DNA of 6,335 nt, from the NCBI GenBank assembly GCA_020628635.1, contig JAHDEU010000136.1:1-6335 (forward strand). Reading direction: 5' to 3'. The translations under genes were made by a program, and so were the position numbers. The DNA comes from Hellea sp. (GTDB lineage: Bacteria > Pseudomonadota > Alphaproteobacteria > Caulobacterales > Maricaulaceae). Position 1 is the stretch's first letter. Each line of letters begins with the position of its first letter. This document shows positions 1 to 5,859 of this stretch, piece by piece. A model generated the notes under the pieces. The model had not been told where the DNA came from. It worked only from the letters and a program-made list of their open reading frames with translations, and searched no databases.

Positions 1-123
1 TCGCTCGGCCCCTCGCCGTCGGTCCGCTTCGCGGCCCTTTGGGCTCGACCCCTCAGAGGGGAGGAGTTTAACGATTGGCGGACAGGCGAAGACTTTAGGG
101 CCACCATTCGCTAAGCCTACCCC
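1..123. other. Non-coding leader upstream of purT
   Basis: No protein can be supported here. One frame is open from the left edge to a TAA at 69-71, but its peptide is unremarkable and Pro/Gly/Arg-rich. The first 70 bases hold two adjacent hairpins (listed separately for the stronger one); the weaker is CCGC-TTC-GCGG at 24-34. Bases 67-123 should contain the purT promoter, but I see no convincing -35/-10 pair. There is also no Shine-Dalgarno sequence directly before the purT ATG, where the bases read CTAAGCCTACCCC. Confidence 0.6.
44..69 (+). terminator. Hairpin, terminator- or REP-like intergenic repeat
   Basis: CTC (44-46) pairs with GAG (64-66), and CCCCT (49-53) pairs with AGGGG (57-61) around a CAG loop. 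The two helices are separated by a symmetric GA/AG internal loop. The stem is followed by only three T residues (67-69), so it is a poor intrinsic terminator. Palindromic CCCCTC/GAGGGG units next to genes are common as dispersed intergenic repeats in GC-rich alphaproteobacteria, which is my preferred reading. It could end transcription of a gene to the left of the window, or be one unit of a repeat family. Confidence 0.4.
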
Positions 124-1317
124 ATGACCACACTCGGCACAGCCCTCCGACCTTCCGCCACCCGCGCGCTGTTCCTTGGCTCCGGCGAACTCGGCAAGGA
201 GGTCGCCATCGCGCTGCAGCGCCTTGGTGTAGAGGTCATCGCCGTGGACCGCTACTCGGATGCCCCCGCCATGCAGGTCGCGCACCGTGCCCACGTCATC
301 GACATGCTGGACGGCGACGCCCTGCAAGGCGTGGTAGAGCTCGAGCGGCCCGACCTCGTCATCCCGGAGATCGAAGCCATCGCGACCGACCGGCTCGTCG
401 CGCTGGAGGCGGGCGGGCTCAACGTCGTGCCGACCGCGCGGGCGGCGCAGCTGACCATGGACCGCGAGGGCATCAGGCGGTTGGCGAGCGAAGAATTGGG
501 GCTGGTCACGTCACCCTACCGCTTCGCCGATACGCAAAGCGAGTTCCGCGACGCGGTCGCCGCCATCGGACTGCCCTGCGTGGTCAAGCCGGTGATGAGC
601 AGTTCAGGCAAGGGTCAGAGCACGATCCGCGACGAAAGCCAGATCGACGACGCATGGCGATACTCGCAGGACGGTGGTCGCACGGGAGCCTCGCGCGTTA
701 TCGTCGAGGGGTTTGTAGAGTTCGACTCCGAAATCACCCTGCTCACCGTGCGCCATTCGGGTGGCACGTCCTTCTGCCCGCCCGTCGGCCATCGGCAGGA
801 AGGCGGCGACTATCAGGAAAGCTGGCAGCCCCACGCGATGAGCGCCGCTGCGCTGGCGTCCGCGCAGGACATGGCACGGCGCGTGACGGATGCGCTGGCG
901 GGCGCGCGTCCTGGCTACGGATTGTTCGGCGTCGAGCTGTTCATCCGCGGCGACGACGTCATCTTCTCCGAAGTCAGCCCGCGCCCGCACGACACGGGGC
1001 TGGTCACGATCATGGGCCAGCAGCTCTCCGAATTCGAACTCCACGCCCGCGCCATTCTCGGCCTGCCCATTCCGGAGATCGCCGCAACCGGACCCGCCGC
1101 ATCCGCCGTGATAATTGGGGAAGGGACCAGCGATGACGTCCGCTTTGCCGGGATCGCCGACGCGCTTGCGGAGCCGGGAACGGACATTCGCCTCTTCGGC
1201 AAACCCGCCGTGGACGGCCGAAGGCGGCTCGGCGTGGCGCTGGCGCGGGCAGAGAGCGTGGAAACTGCGCGAGCCAAGGCCAGAGCGGCGGCAAGCAAGG
1301 TTCAGGTGGTGCTCTAG
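124..1317 (+). CDS. purT: Formate-dependent phosphoribosylglycinamide formyltransferase (GAR transformylase 2)
   Basis: PurT converts glycinamide ribonucleotide, formate and ATP to formyl-GAR, the third step of de novo purine synthesis, without the folate cofactor used by PurN. It is a cytosolic ATP-grasp enzyme. The 397 residues align end to end with E. coli PurT (392), including the opening LGTALRP, which fixes the ATG at 124 despite the absent Shine-Dalgarno. Visible landmarks are the GSGELG nucleotide-fold loop (19-24), the GAR-binding E22 and E82, and R114, K155 and the ATP loop SSSGKGQ (159-165). E195 and E203 follow, then Mg-binding E271 in FGVELF and E283 in SEVSPRPHD, and the C-terminal substrate segment LFGKP..DGRRRLGVAL (357-373). 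A few extra residues (about 259-263, AGARP) explain the offset of E271/E283 from E267/E279 in E. coli. No purine gene lies beside it; it appears monocistronic. Confidence 0.97.
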   Translation: MTTLGTALRPSATRALFLGSGELGKEVAIALQRLGVEVIAVDRYSDAPAMQVAHRAHVIDMLDGDALQGVVELERPDLVIPEIEAIATDRLVALEAGGLNVVPTARAAQLTMDREGIRRLASEELGLVTSPYRFADTQSEFRDAVAAIGLPCVVKPVMSSSGKGQSTIRDESQIDDAWRYSQDGGRTGASRVIVEGFVEFDSEITLLTVRHSGGTSFCPPVGHRQEGGDYQESWQPHAMSAAALASAQDMARRVTDALAGARPGYGLFGVELFIRGDDVIFSEVSPRPHDTGLVTIMGQQLSEFELHARAILGLPIPEIAATGPAASAVIIGEGTSDDVRFAGIADALAEPGTDIRLFGKPAVDGRRRLGVALARAESVETARAKARAAASKVQVVL

Positions 1318-1359
1318 GTCCAACTGTGCGGGGTTGCGGCCAACAGGTCCAGCCAAGGA

Positions 1360-1508
1360 ACGTCGTCGCGCAAACCATGCACTACGACATCTATCCATGG
1401 GCGCTCCGGTTCGGGTGGCGAGATGGAGTTCGGAGAGAACCTCGGAGAAATTCTCCACTCGTTCGACTCAGGCCGACTTGATTGGTCTGACCATAGCCCG
1501 AAGTTGAC
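1360..1508. repeat. Diverged tandem duplication, copy 1
   Basis: Three blocks recur in the same order in copy 2 (1548-1677): ACGTCGTCG (1360-1368, 8 of 9 identical), a 37-base block 1387-1423 (about 28 of 37, including CCATGGGC) and a 29-base block 1466-1494 (24 of 29). The first two blocks are shifted by 188-189 bases and the third by 169, so copy 1 carries 20 extra bases between blocks two and three. That extra stretch (1424-1465) contains two inverted repeats, GTTC-N5-GAAC (1428-1440) and GGAGAA-A-TTCTCC (1444-1456). Identity was counted by eye. Whether it began as coding DNA, a mobile remnant or a regulatory element is not decided. Confidence 0.6.
1483..1493. promoter_or_regulatory. Possible FadR-type GntR operator
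   Basis: TGGTC-T-GACCA is a perfect palindrome around a single central base. It matches the known core recognised by FadR-subfamily GntR regulators (TGGTCNGACCA). It lies 10 bases before a TTGACA and 17 bases before a TAAAAT, a sensible place for an operator. The equivalent bases in copy 2 of the duplication (CGGCCTGCCCA, 1652-1662) are not palindromic. Against it: the next + strand gene begins 268 bases away, no GntR regulator is encoded in the window, and an 11-bp palindrome can arise by chance. Confidence 0.35.
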
Positions 1509-1521
1509 ACTAAAATCATTG

Positions 1522-1540
1522 GATCGAAGAGTTCTCGATC
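1522..1540. promoter_or_regulatory. Inverted repeat GATCGA-N7-TCGATC
   Basis: Perfect 6-bp arms (1522-1527 and 1535-1540) flank a 7-base spacer inside the AT-richer part of the intergenic region, between the two copies of the duplication. The spacing fits binding by a dimeric regulator or a small RNA hairpin. No known operator consensus is recognised. Confidence 0.25.
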
Positions 1541-1547
1541 ACACGGC

Positions 1548-1677
1548 ACGTCATCGGAGTTTGGGGCTCGTCGCCACATCGGTCCATGGGCTCGCCGGTC
1601 AAGCCGGCGAGAGGCATGAATAATAATTCTACCAACTCAAGCCGACCTGATCGGCCTGCCCATTCACCGTGGCTCAC
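1548..1677. repeat. Diverged tandem duplication, copy 2
   Basis: This is the partner of 1360-1508: ACGTCATCG (1548-1556), the 37-base block 1576-1612 and the 29-base block 1635-1663, in the same order. The 37-base block has become a perfect hairpin in this copy (1591-1611), whereas the same bases in copy 1 do not pair. The spacer between the last two blocks is 22 bases (1613-1634), AT-rich, against 42 in copy 1. Similarity weakens after 1663 (about 7 of 14 bases to 1677). Confidence 0.6.
1591..1611. terminator. Perfect 8-bp GC-rich hairpin
   Basis: CTCGCCGG (1591-1598) and CCGGCGAG (1604-1611) are exact reverse complements around the loop TCAAG. A stem this stable would form in RNA. No T-run follows on either strand: the + side continues with AGGCATGAATAATAATTCT. 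It is therefore not a standard intrinsic terminator. A weak or factor-assisted terminator, an RNA-stabilising stem or the core of a repeat unit are all possible. Confidence 0.45.
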
Positions 1678-1760
1678 GTGATCCGCGATACCCGTAACGT
1701 CGTTCCGATCTGCCCCTCCCACGCCTTGCCACGCCGCCTGCGCTCCGGCAGGTTTCCGCC

Positions 1761-4547
1761 GTGGACGGCTTCCTCATCATCCTCGCGATCCTGTTCCTGA
1801 TCAGCGGGCCACTCGGCGCGGTCGGGTTTTTCATGATCGGCGGCTTGCGCAACAGGCTGGACGCGCAAGCGCGTCAGATCGCCATTCTGGAGCGCCGGAT
1901 CGAGCTGGCCGAGGCAAGGGGCATCGCGCCAAGCGCGCCCACCAACGCCGTCACTGGCCCGTCGATAGAGGCCGCAACGCCGCGCGCGACGGAACCATCC
2001 GTTCAAGACGCTGTTCCCGCGCCGGAGCCTGACCGAGAGCCCGCCCTGCTGGCTTCACCGTCCGCCAGCCGGGGCATCTCCATCACGCCAAAGGCCACGC
2101 GTCCCGCGCCGCCCCCACCACCACGGCCATCCAAGCCCGCCCGTCCTGCTCTCGATCTCGAAACCCTGCTCGGGGCCAAGGGCTCGGTCTGGATCGGCGG
2201 GCTGGCGCTGCTGCTCGGCGCGGTGTTCCTCTTGCGCTACTCCATCGAAGCGGGCCTGCTGACGCCTGGCTTGCGTGTCGCGCTGGCCGCGCTGCTGGGG
2301 ATTGTCGCGCTGGGCGTGTCCGAAGTGCTCGCCAAGCGCGACCTGCGCTCGCCCATTGGTGCGGCGCTGTCGGCGCGCGCGGACATCCCGGCGCTGCTGG
2401 CGGCGGTGGGCGTGTTCAGCCTGTTCGGTGCCGGCTATGCCGCGCATGCGCTCTACGGCCTGCTGCCCGCCCTGCCGGCCTTTGCGATCATGGCGGTGGT
2501 CGCGCTGGCCGCCATGGCGCTGTCCCTGCGGCGCGGGCCGTGGCTGGCCGCCATCGGGTTGGTCGGCGCGCTGGCCGTGCCGTTGCTGGTCACGACCGAC
2601 ACGCCGTCCTTCACCGGAGTCTTCGCCTACACGGCCATCATCACGGCGGCCGCGCTGTTGCTCGCGCGGATGCGGGATTGGCGCTTGTTGACACTGGCCG
2701 CGAGCGCGGGCGCAACGTTCTGGCTGTTCATGCTGGTTGGCAAGGCGGGCGGCACGCTGGAGGCCTCGCTGTGGGCTGTCGGCGTGGCAGCGATGGTCGC
2801 ACTGGTGTTGCGGAGCCTCCGGCCCTTCGACAAGGACAAGCCGCTCTACGGATATGCGGGATGGGCAGGGCTGTTCGTGCTGACTGTATTGGCGAGCGTG
2901 CAGGCCGGCGTGACCGATCTGCCCGGACTTGGCGGAGCCGTCGCGCTCTGGCCACCGGTCGCGCTGTTTGCCGTTCTGTTCTGGTATGCGCAAATCGGCA
3001 AAGCGAACTGGCGTTGGCCCGCACTGCTGGTCGGGGGCGCGGCCGCGGGATTGGGCTATGTCCCATGGGCGCTGCAATCCGAAACGCTGGACGCAAAATG
3101 GCTGGGCCTCGCCGTGGTCGCGGCCCTTGCGCTCGCCGCCCTTCTCAGCGCGCGCCGCATCGCCGAACGGTTCGATGAGCCGCGCTTTGCCGCCGTGGCC
3201 ATGGCCGTGGGCGCGGGGTTGGCCATCCTGTTCCCCCTCGCCCTGCTGGAGTTCAACAGCTGGAAGCCGGAGGGCTATCATTCCGTCCCGGGCGAGTGGG
3301 TCTTCTTCATTGCCGCCGGCACCATTGCCAGCGTGAGCGCGCTGACCCGCCACATCTGGGTCGCGGCGGGCGCGCTGGCGGGCGCGGCGCTGGCATGGCT
3401 GATCAGCGTGGCGGAACTGCCCGCCATCGCCGAGACCATCGCGCGCAACGAAACGCGCGGCGTCATCCCCGTCACCTATGCCAGCGCCGCGCCGTGGCAG
3501 TCCGCCATGCTCAGCCTCGGTGCAGGCCTTGCGCTACTCCTCGCAGCAAAGCGCGACACATGGCTGGCGCGGCTGGTCGGCGTCGGCCTGCTGGGCCTTG
3601 CCGGGTTGCTCGCGGTGCAAACTCTGGGCAACCCGGACGTCCACTACGCGGCCACGCCCATGCTCAACCAGCTTTGGCTCTATTTCGGACTGCCGGGCGC
3701 GGTCGCAGCAGCCGGTGCGATCTGGCTGGGCCGGAGACGCGACGACATCGGCAGCCAGCTCCTGCTCGCGGCCAGTCTCGTCTTCAGCCTGGTCATGACG
3801 GTGCTGCTGATCCACCATGCCATGAATGCGGGCGACCTGTCCGCCGAGCCGGGCTTCGAGGACATCGCCGTGCAGCTGCTCGTCGCCTTCGCGCTGATGC
3901 TGGGCGGGAGCTGGGTCGGCAGCGCGCTCACGACATGGCCCGGCCATGCCGCGCCGCGCAGCGAGAAGATCATCCCGGCCCTCGTCCTCGCCCTGTCGGC
4001 TGTTTCGCTCATCGTGTTCGTGACGAGCCAACTCGTTGTGTTCAACCCGCTGTTCAACGGCAGCACGCGGATCGACGGCCCGGCATTGTTCAACGCGCTT
4101 CTGCTCGGCTACCTGATGCCATCGGTCCTGCTCGGCGCGGCGGCGATACGCTATTCGGGCAGTCGCCCCGTCTGGTTCGTGCGGGTGCTGGGCGGACTGG
4201 CCGGAGCGGGCTGGCTGGCCTGGACGACCGCGCAGATCCGTGTGTTCGCGCAAGGCCCCAAGATCGATCTCGGCGCGGTTCCCTGGGACAATGCGGAACT
4301 CTACGCCGTGTCCGCCGCGTGGTTGCTCACGGCCATGGCAGTGCTCGCCGTCGGCTGGAAGACGGGCCGCCGCGACCTCCGGCTCGGCGCGGTGTCGCTG
4401 CTGACGCTGACCACGCTCAAGGTCTTCCTGCTCGACATGGCCGAGCTCGACGGCGCACTGCGACCGCTCTCCTTCATCGGGCTGGGCGTGGTGCTGCTAG
4501 GCATCGGGCGGCTCTACCAGACCGTGCTGAAAAGCGACGACGCATGA
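1761..4547 (+). CDS. DUF2339 domain-containing polytopic membrane protein
   Basis: A 928-residue integral membrane protein of a widespread family with no established function. The family layout is clear. An N-terminal membrane segment (about 4-27) is followed by a short coiled coil with heptad-like Leu/Ile (about 29-53), then a Pro/Ala-rich soluble linker ending in PAPPPPPRP (to about 130). Next comes the conserved entry to the membrane domain, LETLLGAKGSVWIGG (133-147), and then closely packed hydrophobic helices to the C-terminus; I estimate more than 20. The start is GTG at 1761. An in-frame TAA at 1695-1697 blocks any longer form, the next ATG would cut into the first membrane helix, and GGCAGG (1747-1752) lies 8 bases upstream as a modest ribosome site. 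The many helices suggest a transporter, channel or envelope role, but nothing here shows a substrate. It stands between two non-coding gaps and may be transcribed alone. Confidence 0.9.
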   Translation: MDGFLIILAILFLISGPLGAVGFFMIGGLRNRLDAQARQIAILERRIELAEARGIAPSAPTNAVTGPSIEAATPRATEPSVQDAVPAPEPDREPALLASPSASRGISITPKATRPAPPPPPRPSKPARPALDLETLLGAKGSVWIGGLALLLGAVFLLRYSIEAGLLTPGLRVALAALLGIVALGVSEVLAKRDLRSPIGAALSARADIPALLAAVGVFSLFGAGYAAHALYGLLPALPAFAIMAVVALAAMALSLRRGPWLAAIGLVGALAVPLLVTTDTPSFTGVFAYTAIITAAALLLARMRDWRLLTLAASAGATFWLFMLVGKAGGTLEASLWAVGVAAMVALVLRSLRPFDKDKPLYGYAGWAGLFVLTVLASVQAGVTDLPGLGGAVALWPPVALFAVLFWYAQIGKANWRWPALLVGGAAAGLGYVPWALQSETLDAKWLGLAVVAALALAALLSARRIAERFDEPRFAAVAMAVGAGLAILFPLALLEFNSWKPEGYHSVPGEWVFFIAAGTIASVSALTRHIWVAAGALAGAALAWLISVAELPAIAETIARNETRGVIPVTYASAAPWQSAMLSLGAGLALLLAAKRDTWLARLVGVGLLGLAGLLAVQTLGNPDVHYAATPMLNQLWLYFGLPGAVAAAGAIWLGRRRDDIGSQLLLAASLVFSLVMTVLLIHHAMNAGDLSAEPGFEDIAVQLLVAFALMLGGSWVGSALTTWPGHAAPRSEKIIPALVLALSAVSLIVFVTSQLVVFNPLFNGSTRIDGPALFNALLLGYLMPSVLLGAAAIRYSGSRPVWFVRVLGGLAGAGWLAWTTAQIRVFAQGPKIDLGAVPWDNAELYAVSAAWLLTAMAVLAVGWKTGRRDLRLGAVSLLTLTTLKVFLLDMAELDGALRPLSFIGLGVVLLGIGRLYQTVLKSDDA

Positions 4548-4674
4548 GGCGGCCATTGTCGAATTTGGTTGGCAAGTGCGTGGCCGACATAGGAATGGGT
4601 GCGGCGAGCCCTGACGAGACGGAGCGCTTCGACACGGACACGCTGATGGGCCGTCCGCCCTCTTGGGAGGCATG
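4548..4674 (+). other. Gap upstream of the HMG-CoA reductase gene
   Basis: This 127-base gap separates the DUF2339 stop from the HMG-CoA reductase start. It holds an imperfectly supported long-loop inverted repeat (CGGCCA 4550-4555 with TGGCCG 4581-4586). A weak -35-like TTGGCA (4569-4574) has no good -10 at normal spacing. No terminator with a T-run is visible, so read-through from the upstream gene is possible, but the gap is long enough for a separate promoter. Confidence 0.4.
4665..4670 (+). promoter_or_regulatory. Ribosome-binding site deciding the HMG-CoA reductase start
   Basis: GGGAGG is the best Shine-Dalgarno in the window. It overlaps the upstream TTG (4663) and ends 1 base before the ATG at 4672 and 4 bases before the ATG at 4675. 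Only the last leaves usable spacing, so 4675 is the preferred start. Confidence 0.6.
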
Positions 4675-5850
4675 ATGAAGATACCCCGCGACAAGACTGA
4701 CGACTATACGGCGGAGATGCTCGCCAGGCGGCGCGCTTTCGTGACCGAGCAGACGGGTGCGGCGCTCGAACATATCGGCCGCTCATCCGTGCCGCCCGCG
4801 CAGCTCTCGGGCAATATCGAGAACGCGCTGGGCACGATCCAGATCCCCGTGGGCGTGGCCGGGCCGCTCATGGTGCATGGAGAGCATGTTTCGCCGGACG
4901 AGGCGGTGTTCGTGCCCATGGCCACGACCGAAGGCACGCTGCTGGCGAGCTATAATCGCGGCATGCGGCTGATCCGGGAATGCGGCGGCGTGCATGTCAC
5001 GATCATGGAGCGGTTCATGCAGCGCGCCCCTGTTTTCCACTTCGAAGGCGCGCGCGACGCCAAGGCGTTTTCCGCCTGGCTGGCGCGGCCGGATGTCGAA
5101 GCGCAAGTGAGGGCGGCGTGTGAGTCCACGACATCCGTCGGCAAGCTGTCCCATATCGAGCGCTACGCCGTCGGTCCGATGATCTACACCCGCATGAACT
5201 TCACGACGGGCGACGCGGCCGGGCAGAACATGTGCGGCAAGGCGGCGCAAGCGGGCTGCGAATGGATCGCCGCGAACTATCCCGGCGCGCTCAAGGGCTA
5301 CACCCTGTCCGGCGCCATCGACACGGACAAGAAGCACAGCCAGCTCAACACTTTGCATTCGCGCGGCGCGCGTGTGATGGCGGAAGTCGTGCTGGACCCG
5401 GCGGTCACGCGCACGCTCATGCGCGCCGAAACGCGCGATCTGTTCCGCATGCGGCAGGTGTCCATGGCGGGCGGCATGCTGGCGGGCACGGCCAATAACG
5501 GCGTCCACGCGGCGAACGGCATCGCTGCCATCTTCATCGCGACCGGCCAAGACGAGGCCAATGTGGCCGAGAGCCATGCGGGCATCAGCTTTCTGGACTT
5601 GATGGAGGACGACTCTCTCTACTGGTCGCTGACCCTGCCAAGCCTGATCATGGCGACCTATGGCGGCGGGACGGGCCTGCCGACGCAACGCGAATGCCTG
5701 TCGATGATGGACTGCGTCGGGACTGGTAAGGTCGGGCGCCTGCTGGAAATTACGGCGGGCGCGGTCATGGCGGGTGAAATTTCGCTCTCATCGGCCATAG
5801 CGGCGGGCGATTGGGTGAGTTCGCATGACAAGCTGGGGCGCAACCGCTAG
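4675..5850 (+). CDS. HMG-CoA reductase, class I-like, soluble
   Basis: HMG-CoA reductase reduces 3-hydroxy-3-methylglutaryl-CoA to mevalonate with NAD(P)H, or the reverse in mevalonate-degrading bacteria. The 391 residues cover only the catalytic domain, with no sterol-sensing membrane part. Motifs in order are ENALG (49-53), PVGVAGPL (58-65) and TTEGTLLAS (84-92) with catalytic E86. Then come R117 (human R590), DAAGQNM (180-186), TDKK (217-220) with catalytic K219, HAAN (278-281) and GQD (291-293) with catalytic D293. GGGTGLPTQ (330-338) follows, and SSH near the C-terminus supplies catalytic His384; R389 aligns with human R871. The TDKK arrangement and the C-terminal His place it with class I. 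Oddly, the stretch after TDKK reads HSQLNTLHSRG where class I enzymes usually have PAAINW..GRG. The protein ends within a few residues of the catalytic flap. All catalytic residues are present, so activity is likely; direction and cofactor cannot be read. The next gene starts 9 bases on. Confidence 0.9.
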   Translation: MKIPRDKTDDYTAEMLARRRAFVTEQTGAALEHIGRSSVPPAQLSGNIENALGTIQIPVGVAGPLMVHGEHVSPDEAVFVPMATTEGTLLASYNRGMRLIRECGGVHVTIMERFMQRAPVFHFEGARDAKAFSAWLARPDVEAQVRAACESTTSVGKLSHIERYAVGPMIYTRMNFTTGDAAGQNMCGKAAQAGCEWIAANYPGALKGYTLSGAIDTDKKHSQLNTLHSRGARVMAEVVLDPAVTRTLMRAETRDLFRMRQVSMAGGMLAGTANNGVHAANGIAAIFIATGQDEANVAESHAGISFLDLMEDDSLYWSLTLPSLIMATYGGGTGLPTQRECLSMMDCVGTGKVGRLLEITAGAVMAGEISLSSAIAAGDWVSSHDKLGRNR

Positions 5851-5859
5851 CTTGCTGCC

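Larger units (their letters stand above)
1318..1760. other. 443-bp intergenic region with duplicated, hairpin-rich DNA
   Basis: No gene is supported in this stretch between purT and the DUF2339 gene. Short open frames exist on both strands (for example 1423-1623 +, 1516-1722 -), but none has a recognisable product or ribosome-binding site. Parts are clearly richer in AT than the flanking genes (about 1490-1560 and 1615-1640), as expected of regulatory or foreign DNA. It holds a diverged tandem duplication, a strong hairpin at 1591-1611, an inverted repeat at 1522-1540, a FadR-type palindrome at 1483-1493 and an 8-bp palindrome TCACGTGA at 1674-1681. A TTGACA lies at 1504-1509 without a good -10 at 16-18 bp. 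A TAAAAT lies at 1511-1516 with only a weak -35 (CTGACC, 1487-1492). Confidence 0.7.

Noticed and set aside
1316..1352. AGGTCCA occurring twice and a GTTG-CGGC-CAAC mini-hairpin just after purT
   Set aside because: The repeats are 7 bases and the stem only 4 bp with no T-run; both are expected by chance and are not called a terminator.
604..1458. 284-residue open frame on the - strand across purT
   Set aside because: It lies antisense to an unmistakable purT, its sequence is Arg/Ala/Gly-rich with no domain, and it arises from the high GC content.
1423..1623. 66-residue + strand open frame between purT and the DUF2339 gene
   Set aside because: It has no ribosome-binding site and no recognised family, and the two duplicate copies fall in different reading frames, so a continuous gene is unlikely.
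1516..1722. 68-residue - strand open frame including LAGLTGEPMDRC
   Set aside because: A similar TG.PMDRC stretch is readable opposite copy 1, with some silent differences, so a coding relic is possible. However, there is no start signal or recognised protein, so it is kept only as part of the duplication finding.
2055..3353. 432-residue open frame on the - strand
   Set aside because: It is rich in Gln, Arg and His, with no fold-like pattern, and is the antisense shadow of the DUF2339 gene.
4663..4674. Upstream TTG (4663) and ATG (4672) starts for the HMG-CoA reductase
   Set aside because: The TTG overlaps the GGGAGG ribosome site and the ATG at 4672 is only 1 base from it; 4675 has the only usable spacing.
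3296..4675. 459-residue open frame on the + strand overlapping the DUF2339 3' half
   Set aside because: It is an Arg/Ala/Pro/Gly-rich out-of-frame shadow; the membrane protein frame is clearly the coding one.
4783..5688. 301-residue open frame on the - strand
   Set aside because: It is antisense to the HMG-CoA reductase catalytic domain, His/Arg-rich and without motifs.
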